From the NCBI GenBank assembly GCA_947247005.1, contig OX365949.1, forward strand, positions 18,851,130 through 18,915,129: 64,000 nucleotides of DNA, read 5' to 3'. Numbering within the stretch: position 1 is the stretch's first letter; every line of letters starts with the position of its first letter. Below are positions 36,885 to 49,767 of the stretch, one piece after another. Both the position numbers and the translations under genes were made by a program. The notes below the pieces were generated by a model. It was not told the origin of the DNA. It ran no database searches and saw nothing but the letters and a program-made list of their open reading frames with translations. The stretch is from Spisula solida (taxonomy: Eukaryota; Mollusca; Bivalvia; Venerida; Mactridae).

Positions 36885-37290
36885 TGAAAAGTAGTTAGTG
36901 TTTATTGAAGAAGACAAATCACTTAAGTAAGAGATTATCACTTCATAGTTTAGAAATTGAAACCGGACGATATAACAACGACAGAAAGTGTAAATTATGC
37001 TCTTCAATTTGTTAGACAATGAGCATCATTAAGAAATAAGTCATCCAAAGAATTTCCTTTTCGTCCTTTTCGTCGGGAAATCTCCTTTTTCGTATTTTAG
37101 TCATACCCTTGATTTTTAAATTTGTCCATATATAATTGTATGAGTTATGTGTATTGTTTTAACCATGTCTTAATTGTGATTGTACAGCACTTTTGAACGT
37201 GTATATACATGAAAAAGGGCTATACGTATAAATATGGTAGTATAATAATTATTATGTTACGTTGTAGTCATGATATTACAGAGTGATTCA
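36885..37290 (+). pseudogene. LINE ORF2 remnant, copy B, interrupted
   Basis: This is the paralogue of the remnant at 4465-4671. LEIETGRY and CKLCSS are still readable, but stops and frame changes disrupt it, and sequence of about 216 bp (37031-37246) is inserted before the part equivalent to 4629-4671. Confidence 0.6.
37031..37246 (+). mobile_element. LINE 3' tail insertion
   Basis: This sequence is absent from copy A. Its end runs GAAAAAGGGCTATACGTATAA and then an ATT/ATA-rich microsatellite at 37240-37256, which resembles the 3' end of CR1/L2-type LINEs. It is probably a severely 5'-truncated retrotransposition. It landed inside the older LINE remnant. Confidence 0.55.
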
Positions 37291-39904
37291 AACAACATGT
37301 CACAGTTGTAAGGTTAAATATCGCGTTTAGTCCCTGTATAAATCAAACGGATATACTAGTATCTGTGACCAGGCGCTTCTGTAGGAAAACTGGTTGTTAA
37401 AAATAAACACCTATTTTGTACAAAGTGTAATAATCGACCTTAAGTTATCTCAAACGATATGCGTTTCGAATGTCTAAAATAGTTCATACAATTAACTGTA
37501 GTTGACACTCAAAGCGTTTCCTTTGGATACTCCAAATTTTCTATATACATTAGGAAATAGGAACTGAACAGTTAGGATAATGTGATAGTAAGGTTTTATT
37601 TTATGTGTACACAGAATATCAACCATTGCATGAACAGGTAAAGTATTTTAGTTAATCACTGAAATTATAGATGTCTGAATAAGCATTCATAATTGGTTTT
37701 ACACCGTAATACTAGACTCGACCACAGCGTCACTCTATTTGTATTCTTACTTGACAGTGTATATAGTTACTATGTTTGTATTCCCACCAGCTTTTTGTTT
37801 GCCTATTAAAATACATTGTAGGTCATTCTATATGGATGTTGAAGTTTCAATTAAATACCATATAGTTTTGTTTTCTCCTTAAAGCTAGAATTATATATGG
37901 TGTACCTAGCTTGTGAACGAATTTTTTTAACTTCCTTCCAGTTGTCACCCATATACATCTGACGTAGCTTACATAATTATTATGAATATGATTTCTACCA
38001 TTACTTGCTATTTGTCTTGTATTGCGTTTTGTATTTCGTCTAGGCCTCTTAACCTGTCTGAAAAAATGTGTCTGTCTGTCAATTAAAACTTGGTTTATAA
38101 TGGCAGGTTGCATTACTGTTCCTTGTTAGGTTTGGTGCAATACTGAACAATAGACGTCATAAGAAACTGTCATTTAACATCTTCTAGCAGACAGGTATGC
38201 TCATACATGTACATTGTAGTAAATGACACTTCACATCTATAGGGTTATTTGGTATGTCATAGCGTTTAGAACAAATATGCAAATAGAACACTGATACCTG
38301 GTGCTTCTGTGGTAACACTTTGCCAATAATGTTCCATGTTATTGAAGATTATTTCAATGCGTTCCGGCCTCAAAATCATAATCACAAAACAAACTTACTC
38401 TTCACACTTTATAATAGCAAAATGTCTAGGTTTGTTTCTAACTCATACTCTGGAGATATGCATCCATTTGAGGTATTAACTCGATGTATAAGTGATACTG
38501 GTGTCTCCTCGGGATATATGTGCAGTTACACTATCTTGAGTCCATGTTATCACTAATTGCAACTTTAGAAGCATGAATTTTTCTTCCACTGCAATGGTTT
38601 ACTTGTAATAATGCTCACGTGCACTTTACATACTGTAATAGTGTTATTTTGATACGACATACAGATTACATAAAACACGATCAGACGCTTGTTTTAAATA
38701 TTTTGAGCGGTTTATTTCATGCGATAGATGAATCGTATATTAATTATTGTTGTAACCGCATCATAAACATTAGAGCAACAACAGTTTTCATCAAATGTGA
38801 AAAACTTATTAAAAATACTGACTATTCTACAAATGCATACCAGCATATAAAGTGTAGGCTAATTAATGGCATTTCATCAATATTGATAAAAATGAAGCTT
38901 TCAGTCGTCTAGTATTAATGTATTGTACATGTAATACATGTATATCATTATGTGCCCATATGAATGTTCTTGTAGTACAATGGTCCCCACATTGCTAACT
39001 TGTCTATGTATATTTATGCTATTAAGGTACTTTCCTCCACTGTGTTACTGGATCGGAATTGTCTATATCATTGTTTAATTCAAACGTAATCAATATGAGC
39101 AATTGCGTGATTTTCTTTTTTCTGTTCGTTGGTTTCTAAGTGATTTCTTGTCTTAGATTTAAACAGAAGGATGCACTGTACGTTGCTATCAAAGCGTACA
39201 CTTGTCATGGGTTCTTAGATACATTACTGATTACATTGAGCTATTGACAATTGATTACATAGAACAAGAACTATGCCAAGGAGTTAATACAATTACAGAG
39301 TCACTTCAAAGGTCCTCGACCAATAACATGAGTATAAAAAACATAATATATAATAAACGTTGCTGTCAAAGAATTTCAGAAAAGAAGAGCTTTAAGAGAA
39401 AATATAGAAAAAGGCCAATGATTATGTATCATAAGGACGACAAACAAAGCGTAGGATTTATAATGAAAACAAATAAAATCAATAGTGCAATTCAACGAAA
39501 CAAAAGACAGAGGATGAAACAAACATGACGAGCAAGAGTGAGGATGCTATTGTAGTAATGTCGCGTACTTGGACACAATGCGATACATGTCCAGGGGTCT
39601 TACTGAGACATACTGCCCAGTCCTGAAAACGAGAAGCAAAGCAGTTTCGGGTGCCAATACATGTATCAAGCATCCCTACTTTAAAACTCAAACTCAAACA
39701 TTGGTCGATTGTAAATATCCAGCTTATGAAATTACAAATGAGCATTACTTTATCAATACTTTCTTTCCTTAAAAAAATTCTGTAGAAATATTCTTTCTAG
39801 TGCAGCAATGTTGATTTCTGGATTATTTCGGATATGTAGTTAAAGCAGGACTTATGAACTGTTTCCCCTTGAAAGTGTACCCAGTTCACGTAATACATGT
39901 ACAT

Positions 39905-40040
39905 AGAAACCGCCGGTTTAGAACGGTGGGTAAAGCACTCGCTTGTCACCGGAACTATTTGATTAGCATTGGCCACTGTCATGTTCTCGACATGTGGCGA
40001 AATTATCAGATATCTGCCCGGAAGTGAAAGTTAAGAACTT
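39905..40040 (+). repeat. SINE-like element (copy B)
   Basis: A degenerate tRNA-like head (GGTGGGTAAAGCACTCGC) is followed by the body shared with 7020-7140. It is shared by both copies, so it is older than the duplication. Confidence 0.5.
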
Positions 40041-40632
40041 CGTATATACACACAAATGACACAATGACTTAAAAGGGTTGTCATTTGTCGACAACTGTGT
40101 CTGTTTAGAGACAAGTTCATAGCATACATTGAATAATACAAACAATGAAATGATGACGACTATGTTCTTCCATGCATCAAGACATAGGAAATGAAACTAC
40201 CAGACCATATGTTCATTTCGTCAGTTCCTTTTACTTTATCTTAGATGTAATATACAACGTCTGAATTATAGCACTCTGAAGTTGACCGTTTGTCCTCTAG
40301 GATTTCATAGAAGAAAACTTAATTATCTATAATTGTGAATGCCTTCAAAACCACTGGGGTCTGATAGACTCACAGTAACAATTCCGTAGTAAATGTAGCT
40401 TAGTCTGGCTTTTAAAGTCTGGAAGAATGAATACTATGTTATTATGCAATAATGGTTTCATAGAATAAGCAATGATCTAGCAACCTACGACTTGAAGATT
40501 TTCTTTCCAATTACATGAACATGTTACAATATCAAGTGTCATGGGTTTGAAATGTGTGATATTATATTGTGTGGTTTTGGTGTCCGGAAATAATAGACAA
40601 TCAGTATTCAGGCTTGGTTACCAATGGATGTT

Positions 40633-40768
40633 CCATAGGCATTTGGTTTCAACGTAAATTAATGATTTGTCCTAGTCACTTATCGACCAGGGTACTGAAG
40701 AGAGTAGGGTCGATCAGTGACTAGGACAAATCATTAATTTACGGCGAGTTGAAACCAAATGCCTATGG
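40633..40768. repeat. 136-bp foldback with near-perfect arms
   Basis: CCATAGGCATTTGGTTTCAA at the left end and its reverse complement at the right end close a hairpin whose arms run about 55 bases with a small bulge. The loop is about 18 bases (near AGGGTACTGAAGAGAG). I saw no match in copy A. It could be a foldback MITE. The fold also resembles a long miRNA-type precursor, but nothing shows that it is processed. Confidence 0.85.
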
Positions 40769-41294
40769 GATGTTTCAGTATTTTAAAAACATTTACGAAA
40801 CTCTTTTGGTAGGTCAAATCAAACTTCTTGGAACTAACTCATTTACTTCAACGAAACAGATTCGTGTTTAATATTACCACTTCCGTGTGTTAGAACTAAG
40901 ATATATAGTAATGTCGAGTCAATCTAATGTAATTACAATCCTGAAACGACACAACCGAAAAGAGAGTAACGAAGTCATACATGAAGAACGTAGGAGTATT
41001 TGAAAGTCTAGGAGTGTTTCAGATATTCATAGTTTACACTCATTTTGTTTCCAATCGGTTATTAAATCCTGATAATGGATAATGTACGGCATCACGTCCT
41101 GTAGTATGCTAAATGTGGGCAGTAACAACGGAAATACTTTTCATGTGTTAGGTTTCCAATATCTCAGTCACAGAATTAATAGATACATGTCATTGAAATA
41201 AACATTAGGCGAATGTGTAGATTATAGACTATCCTATGTTAGTTGTCACCGGAATAAGGCAACCGCTTGTTATTATTTTAACACCACTCGCCTT

Positions 41295-41885
41295 GGAATT
41301 ACTAATTGTTTAAAGTAGGTCACTCAGCTGGGGGCATTCGGCTTATATGTGTTAAAGAATTATGTTTTGCCGTTGAAACGTGGTTGTATTACCTTGGATT
41401 ACTAATTGTTCAAAGTAGGTCATTCGACTGGGGGCATTCGGCTTATATGTGTTTGAGAAGTCCGTTTTGCTGCCTAAACGTGGCTATTTAACCTGGGATT
41501 ACTAATTGTTTATAGTGGGTCATTCGGCTGGGGCATTGAGCTTATTGGAGCTGGATCGTTCTACTGTTCAGGCGGGCCATCTGGCTGGTACGTTGGACTT
41601 GTTGTAACTGGGTTATCGGGCTGGACGTTGAAATTTTTGTTACTGTTGAAACTAGGTCATTCAGCTTGGGCATTCAACTTTTTGATTGCTGAAACCGGTT
41701 CATTTTGTATTTCGACAGCTTGGACATGGGAGGATCATAACTTGTTTAGTTGGGTAATGTGCCTTGTATGTTTTTATGTTTTCTGTGCTTGGCTGGTTCA
41801 GGTAGGCATTGTGCTTTGTGTGATTCTTATGTTTTCTGTGCTCGGCTGGTTAAGCTGAGTGCAGCCTTTCCTGTCTGACTTAATA
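41295..41885 (+). repeat. Dispersed family R1 with 100-bp tandem units
   Basis: ATTACTAATTGTT starts units at 41298, 41398 and 41498 (period 100). The rest of R1 follows, ending with CTCGGCTGGTTAAGCTGAG and GTCTGACTTAATATTATC. Copy A has no such insert at about 9270. Confidence 0.78.
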
Positions 41886-42504
41886 TTATCTTTTTGCAAA
41901 TGACATCATTTAGAACATCTCTAATGATTAATAATAATTAATAATGTAATAACGATATGATAAATAAATTGGTTTACAGTACCCTAATATCACAATGTAA
42001 ATAGAAAGCCTTCTGTCAGGCAAAAAACTAGTACGCGGCAATAAGGGCTCTCGTTGGTTTAATAACACCATAAACCATGCAATAAACCTGGTTTGTACGC
42101 AACATTATATCCAACGAAATATAATAGTTGCTATGTTTAGTGACAGACTCTGTTTTAACAGCCCCATAAACAACTTTATAACATTTATTCGTTAAAGCAT
42201 TTCGTGTCTGTTTCTCTTTAATTGAAGATTATACAAATCAATGCACGTTCAGCGTTTGTGCTGAATTAAATGTTTGATATATTGCGAACCTAGGATTTTC
42301 ATATCGATTGGATATTAGTTAATTTTGTAAATGTTGTTCTTAAGAGTGTAGTACAAATTAAACTGAATTATTCAGTCCCAATAACGATATACGACTGTGA
42401 CTTGGGAACGCTTTGTGTAGTTATGTAGGTCTGTATATTAAACTACTAGTTCCATTTAATGACAAGTTGGTACTTTATTGAGATGATATTGATCATGCCA
42501 CTTG

Positions 42505-42900
42505 CTGGGATTACTAATTATTCAAAGTAGGTCACTCGGCTGGGAGTATTCGGTTTATATGTATTGCTGAAACTAGGTCATTTAGCGGAAACCTTGACAC
42601 TGAGCTTTTTTCTTCTGTTGTCTACTTTTAGGACTTCTGACAGCTTAAACTAGGTATTTCAGCAATTGTACTGTTGGAAACTAGGTCATTCAGCCTGGGC
42701 ATTCAGCATTCTTTTTTGATTGCTGAAACTGGGTTATTTAGAATTTCGACAGCTTGGACACGGAATAATTATAACTTGTTTCTTTCGGCATCATGCCTTT
42801 TATCTTTTTATCTTTTCTGTGCTCGGCTGGTTCAGGTGGGCATATTGTGCCTTGTGTGCTTTTTTATATTTTCTGTGCTCGGCTGGTTAAATATGTTACG
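42505..42900 (+). repeat. Dispersed family R1, fragment in D1
   Basis: ATTACTAATTATTCAAAGTA, repeated GAAACTAGGTCATT motifs and CTCGGCTGGTTAA match R1 at 41298-41880. The fragment is absent at the equivalent point of D2 (about 48990). The frames at 42674-42910 and 42793-43014 translate it. Confidence 0.7.
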
Positions 42901-45689
42901 CTTATTTTAATACATAAAGCTATGGTCAAAGACGGTATAAGTAATATAAGAGCACTGGTTGGTCAATACATACATTTACCTATTAAGAAATGGAACATTC
43001 TGGTGGTTTTTTGACAGATATCTTTGAATCTACAGTATCATCATACATGTATTAAATATATAAATACTGTATACTAAACAGCAAGACAAATGTTACATTT
43101 ATTGATAGAAATATGACAACAGGTCCCGTATTCGCAATGCTTCAATGGTTGTTTTCTATTAGAAAATTAGTTTTCTGTTTTTTTGAATGGTTTCCAAAGA
43201 AATTTACGAAATAGTACTAATTTTCATCTAAGATGAATGTTTACGATGAAAACACTCTTAGAACGGAAACAATTTAATCTATTAATTCACGTTAAAGTCT
43301 GACAGTGTCCTTACCTACTAACATCAGACTCAATAAGGGCTATCTACTGTTGTTGATCAACCTCCGTCAACCTCTGTGTAAAGTTGAAGATCTTGTGACT
43401 TAAAGTTGTTCCAGAGTAATTAATTTATTTTATATCGTTATTTTCTCCATATTACATTCAACAACAATAAAAAATAGCCATAGGGAAGCTTTGGTTTCAA
43501 TTCACAACACATGTTTAACTTTTCGTTGTCCAAAATAATTGCAACAAACACTGTTAGATTGATAGAATTTATCAATGACCAAAGCTCCAAAGGGCGACAA
43601 AAGGGTCAGAGAAATTTCAATCATTTTCTTAAACGTTTGGTTTTTGACGGAAATAGTGATATTAGCTGATCACAAAGCAGCAACGGTAAACATTGTTTTA
43701 TTTTAATTCAAACGAAGGTAATTTGAAACATACCACAGTATGACTCAATCTGCATCAATGATATTCAGACATTGTTGATACCGAAATTAGTTTACTTATC
43801 AACGGTACATGTATAAATGTCTGTTCAACTACATGTACACTTAAGCAGGTTGTTTTATTAAGCATAATCAGTTTTCCCCCTTTGTGTTAAGAATTGCAGT
43901 GTTGATTTCCATATAATTCTTAAACAGTGTCGACAGATCAAAAGCTACAATGTCTTTACTTGAATATTTCGTCGTTAAGCATTGCCATTTAAACGCATTA
44001 AAAGTGGATTATTTTTATTTTGCTGAGTATACGCGGGTAGTCTCAGTAAATCGTGTACTGTGTTTATTACAAACAATGTATTCAAAGCATTAGCTTCCAA
44101 CTTCGTATATTTATCAACGTCATATGTAATAATTCATTCGCGTAAGATGTTTAAGTCGGAATGGTTAGACTGTAATTAATATTCAGTTTCCTGTCTTAGG
44201 CTTATGAAATATTCTAATCAGTAATTAAACGATGTTTATTATAAATCAGAACGTATATACATCACCCGAACTATAATCAGCACTTAGTCAAACCGATGTT
44301 TTTTCTATGTATATTATCGCATGGACAGCAAATTGTCTGATTATCCTACGGATAGTTTTTCAGGTGGTAGACCTTGTATGTCAATGCACTGTTTGTGGTG
44401 AAATATCGTGTACAGTCGCCCATCAATATTGCTACATTGGTCCGTAATTTAATTCAAATATTTGATTCATTAAGGATTTATCGCATATTAGGCTGATAAT
44501 TAGTTGGCCTATTAACAGACATGGGGACATTGTTATAGACATATCTCAGCTAATATAGGACTCCAATCTATTATCCAGGTGGTCGACTGTTTCCCTAATG
44601 AATTATTTTAATGATATCCACAAATTGTATCAAAACGTTTGACCACTTTATTACTAAAATTGACAAATTTGATTTACACACAGCTGATTATTTTAAAGTG
44701 TAATGTGTGTGTGTATCTATTGATTTAGCGTATGTACAAAGAGCACAGTAGGGTGACCATTGAAAATCAATGGGTTTGGCAATGACTTGTTTGGATTGCG
44801 ACTAGTCCTATGAACAGAAAGTTTCTACACGACTGCCTTCTACAAATGTTAAATACAAAACAGAATTTTAAGTTATACATGGTTTAAATATTCAGTGATT
44901 TACATTATAAATATAATTAATATACTCTTACTCTATAGTCGAGCAACTTGATAATAGATAGGAGAACATAGCAGTGTGATTTATACTGAATTTGAGTGAG
45001 TACTTTGTGCAGGACAGTTGCACAAAAATCGGCAATTTTCAATGTGTGATAAAACACTTTTTTACAAATTGAATTTTAATTTTTTTATGCAAATATTTTT
45101 ATGAATGTTCATATTTCAAAATAGCATAATAATTTTAGCAGAAAGTTATATTGCAGACTTGAAAAATCAAGTTTTTTTCTGACAATGTTTCACTGTGATG
45201 ACTTCAATTTCAGATAAGCAAATTACCTTAAGTCTAATTCTAGTTCACATAAATTTGCTTGAATATCCCAGCTGTCTTAGATTGTTTAAAATAGCATATG
45301 AAAAAGTCAAATATTAGCAAAGAGATGTCTATGAAACGGGCACCAATGAAACGGGCTGCAATGGGACATCAATTGTGTTAGTTTAAACCCAGACTTGTAA
45401 TTACAAATAAATAACATTCAGAACAAGCGAAATTGCTCTATGTTTAGACTGACAGTAAATTCTATGTGTGATGCTACATTTTGTAACTTAATGCTAAGCT
45501 ACGATTTTGTTGTTTGCCTGGTTTTCTTACTGTGCTTATTCTTATTATATTGTATCTTTTATTTCATGTACTGTGCAAATAAGGTAATCACATATGACAC
45601 GAAAGCAAAAACACACGTCTTACTAGACCTGGTGACACAATCATGGAGTAATAATCTTGTAATATGGAACACTGTTGTGGTATTAAAAA

Positions 45690-47190
45690 GGTATCAAAAA
45701 GAGTATATTAAGTCAGACAGGGAAGGCAGCACTCAACTTAACCAGCCGAGCACAGAAAACATTAAAAACACACAAAGCACAATGCCCAACTAAACAAGCG
45801 CAGATCCGCCCAAGTCCAAGCTGTCGAAAAGTATAATAAATTATAACTAGCTGAATGACCCAGTAGAAAAGATACAGCAACCAAAAGGCGGAATGCCTAC
45901 GCTGAATGACCTAGTAACAACAGTAAAACTGCTGAACTACATAGTTATAGCAGCCTTTAGTCTCAAAGTTAAATAACAGTATTAAAACGTTGAAAGGCCC
46001 GTATAGTGGGATGACCTACTAACAAGCTGAATGACCCAGTTTCCACAGCAAAAGGACTATATAGCCCCGCTTTAGCTGTAAGAAATCTTAAAACGAAGAA
46101 GTGCCCAACACACTACCGACCAAGAAAATTAAACGCCCCTAGTCTCATTGTTAAAAACTGAATAAAAAAGATTCAGCAAACAAAAGGCAGAAAGCCCACG
46201 CTGAATGACCTAGTAACAACAGTAAAACTGCTGAACTACATAGTTTTAGCAGCCTACAGTCTAAAAGTTAAGTAACAGTATTAAAACGTTGAAAGGCCCG
46301 ATTTCAGCAACAAAAAATCTGAAAACCTTAAAACGAGTGACCCAGTTACATTAAGTAAAATGACGTAATTGAACAAATCGAGATATGACGTACTGAATTG
46401 CAAGCAATACAGAAGTCCCCCACCGGTGTAAAGCCATTGTCAATATGTATGTTGCCATATCAACAAACCAATAGTCCCCTCCGGTTAAAAACCGGTAGGG
46501 GACTTAAAACTACAATAAATGACCTGAGGGGACAGAACACTACATCCATAACTCCACAGCTGTACATAGACTCATGAACGAACCCGGTAGGATGCGAACC
46601 GCTGGGACGAAATAGTAAGAGGACAACCGGCAAATACGAATAAATAGTTAACTCCTAGCTCCTTTTGGCCCCGGTCAAAAAATTAAATACTGAGAAATTA
46701 TGGCATATTATCGATTATTTAAAAATGAAAAACTCGATTATAAACGGAATTGGCGTTTAAATCCAGATACAAACCCATATTATAATAATTAAACAAAATA
46801 CGAAACTACCGGAAGTAGCACCGACCCCAACAGAAACCGCGGGACACGCGAGAACAAAAAGGCACAGAAAATATACAACTTCACTCGAAAAGGCGCGGAA
46901 CATACATAAAAAACTAGCACAGGAACATGTAATACAAAACCGGGCATCCAATTCCGAAAGTCTGCTGCTTAAGCCAGTCAAACCAAAACGGAACAAGAGC
47001 CAGTTGGTAAGAAATTAACAACCGGACAAAACATACACCACAAGGACAATCCACAACATACACTGAGTATATGCAATTTTGAAAGATACGAAGCAGCCTT
47101 GTGCTGGACAACGCAATTGCAGAATGGCACATACAAAATTAATAAAGTTTAACAAAAGGCACAGTGGCCAAATATTTTTGTATTTTTTCC
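45690..47190 (-). repeat. Dispersed family R1, longest copy
   Basis: On the minus strand it starts near 47190 and ends near 45690 with GTCTGACTTAATATACTC. Inside are a 300-bp direct duplication (45898-46000 and 46196-46305, sharing GCTGAATGACCTAGTAACAA) and a GC-rich stem-loop at 46471-46504. D2 lacks this block at 54000. No reverse transcriptase, transposase or terminal repeat was seen, so its class is open. Confidence 0.75.
46471..46504. repeat. GC-rich stem-loop
   Basis: AGTCCCCTCCGGTT and AACCGGTAGGGGACT pair with one small bulge around a short A-rich loop. A partial form of the left arm (AAGTCCCCCACCGGT) occurs at about 46414. Confidence 0.75.
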
Positions 47191-48000
47191 AATTATACTA
47201 TAAAGTGGACAGTACATACACAGAGGACAGAGAAGGTATTTGACTACATGTTGACGCCAGTGTCATAGTAAAGTCCTCTCTCTGACCCGTAGTCAAACCA
47301 ACCAGAGTAAGGAACAGTCTTACAACACATATATAGTATATCGGTCACCTTGGATATGCAATACCAGGGCTAGACAATAATGTTGTATACAGTCTGTGCA
47401 ATGCTGAAGAAAAAATCATAAACACAAGCATTAGAGTATTATGTTACACATCAGTGTATATCGCTCGGGGTTTATTGAAACAAGATCGCCGTCTGACGCA
47501 GCATCACAATGTTGGCCCACAATGCTTTCTTCCATGTTAACAATAATATACGTACATATGTACCGGTATGTATCGAATATTGAAACATAATAACGTAATA
47601 CTTGTAGTTTCAGACATTTTTTGAATTTATTTGGAATTTATTTTGTATTAATTAGGAACATGACTATCGTCTGATAAGATATTCCAAGTAAACACATAAA
47701 ATGATAGACAAACTGTATAACATGTCGACACAGCGATACTCAATATATGCACTACATTATTTTCTTTGCATAAACTACAGTTTTCAGTTGGTCCGGTCTT
47801 TAGATTATTTATTTGTTCAGTTTGGATATTTGGATGTGTCGTCCGACATCGTTCAGACACGGTGTACAATAAAGTTGGAAAGTTTCGTTTGTCCCCCAAA
47901 TCATTTCGTCACCAGTTACCGTTCCACTCGTTCGTCTGTTGAACACAACTTTTAAGTTTTTGGAAACAAAAAAACTATCAAGTTTTTGAACACCATATAT

Positions 48001-48884
48001 ATTTAAAGTCTATCAAGGCATTGTTTTTAAACTTGGCAAGAGTTAATAAATAAGCTTAGCTTCCACTCAATCATTGATATGAATGATTATTATATGTTTA
48101 TAAAATTACGTTACGCATTATGTAAGTCCAATGAGTCACACTGATACTGTTTAAGTGTTTCAAGAACAGCGTCACATACCGACATTTGCACTTTTGTTTT
48201 GTTTCTCCTACAGATCAGTCCTACAACTCAATTTAATTTACTTGAAATAAGGAACAATCTTATTTTGTTGATTTCATCCTGCGAGAAAGTAATGAAAGCA
48301 ATATTATAATAATGTACTTTTTTGTACTCCCGAGTGAAATAAAATAGGAACTTTCAACAAATTCCGGTATTTTCTATGTTTCAATTTCGATGAAAATTGA
48401 ATTTAAATTAGCTTGGTTCCAAAACTCGCGTAATCAATTAGAACATATCATGATATCCTAACCGACTTAAAACATCGCCAAAAGCAAAGGAATTGCAAAA
48501 GCAAAAAAAGAAGATTTTCATGTTTCCAAACAGTGAATTGCGAATTATGCCACTGAGAAATTAGAGTATTTCAGAAGAAAACAAACTAAATATAAAATTA
48601 GATAGATGGTCCTAATCCAATGTTTCTTTACACTGATGAAAAACTGTCTGCCCATTTAAAAACGTTTAAGATAATATTAAGTCAGACAAGTTCTATATCT
48701 GCTCCTTATCTAACAATACTCGTTCTAGACCTATTTATTGTTATTGCATATATAAATCAGTCATAGATTAAATTGAAGATATATTTTTTTGCAATGATTG
48801 CTTATTGCTTGTAGACCTAGTTCATTATTTTACCATCTTATTAAACTGGATTGTGTCATTTTCTCGCGAGCGAATATTCCATGC
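48001..48884. other. Junction between D1 and D2, anonymous DNA
   Basis: No partner in the other tandem copies was recognised. AT-rich, with no exon, TIR pair or array seen. Confidence 0.35.
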
Positions 48885-49767
48885 ACATACATTGGATTCA
48901 AATTGTGATTTGGGGACTTTTTGTGTTGTTATATAGGTCTTTGTATTTAACTACTGGGTCAATTCAATTCCAAGTTGGTACTTTATTTAGACAAGCAGGC
49001 CACTAGTGAATGCCCATATCTATGATTGTTTTAGTTTAGTGTATATATAAACTGTACACGTCCATACTCAAGTATACTAAACAGCAAGACAAAGGCAATA
49101 TTTTTATACTTCAATGGTTGTTTTCTTTCAGAAAATTATTGTTCAATGTTTTTGTATAGTTTCATGAGAAGTTCACGAAATAGTCTTAATTTTCATCTTA
49201 GATGGATCTTCGTTACGAAAACAGTAAGAAATGTCAATGAACGGAAACAATTTGATCTATTGATCCACTTAATAGACCGTGCAGTGCCCTTGGACTGTGA
49301 CCTACCGACCTCAAACTCAATAAGGACTATCTACGGTTGATGACTAACATCCGTGTAAAGTTGAAGATCCTGTGACTAACGTTTTTTTCTCCATATTACA
49401 CTCAACAAAAATAAAAAAGTATCCATATAAAAGCTTAAGTTAGCATTCACTACACATTGTTAACGTCACGTTATCTAAAAGGAGGGCAACAGAGTGCTAT
49501 TGGTGGAATATATCAATTGTCTATGCTACAAAGGGCCATAAAGGGTCAGATGAAATTCAAACATTTTCAAAAAGGTTTTGTTTATTGGCGAAATTAGTGA
49601 TATTGCATGTAGTGAACTAAAGCTAACACATTCCGTTAATGAAATCAACAACTTATGCTAAGAGTTGACCACAAAGCAACGATAAACATGATTTATTTTG
49701 ATTCAAAAAAAGTTCATTTGGTATATACCACAGTTTCACTCAATCTGCATCAAAGAGCTTTATACAT

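Larger units (their letters stand above)
23300..42230 (+). repeat. Segmental duplication, copy B
   Basis: This is colinear with copy A (1-9650), expanded by insertions at 24303-30460, 30695-32060, about 33470-35565, about 37031-37246 and about 41295-41885. At each of the first two insertion points the copy A sequence is uninterrupted, which fixes the element boundaries. The frame at 39202-39528 (108 residues) has a diverged non-open counterpart in copy A near 6480-6790, which argues against selection on it. Parts not listed separately hold only AT-rich sequence. Confidence 0.88.
42385..48000 (+). repeat. Second tandem segment, copy D1
   Basis: This is colinear with 48885-54730: 42395-42480 with 48895-48985, 43060-43330 with 49065-49345, 43870-44530 with 50745-51670, 45280-45420 with 51795-53410, 45620-45680 with 53930-53995, and 47330-47990 with 54050-54700. 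D1 alone carries the R1 copies. The frame at 47701-47955 has a frame-matched counterpart at 54430-54663, but both simply follow the nucleotide similarity and no domain is recognised. Confidence 0.85.

Noticed and set aside
39202..39528. 108-residue basic protein
   Set aside because: The copy A equivalent near 6480-6790 is interrupted, so there is no sign of constraint. The composition is AT-driven Lys, Ile and Asn.
45440..45793. 117-residue frame with hydrophobic start
   Set aside because: Its second half is R1 sequence read on the opposite strand, and D2 does not preserve the frame.
47701..47955. Conserved small protein shared by D1 and D2 (also 54430-54663)
   Set aside because: Frame similarity follows the general nucleotide similarity of the tandem copies. 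The start is not shared at the longer N-terminus, there is no domain, and D3 keeps only the first part.
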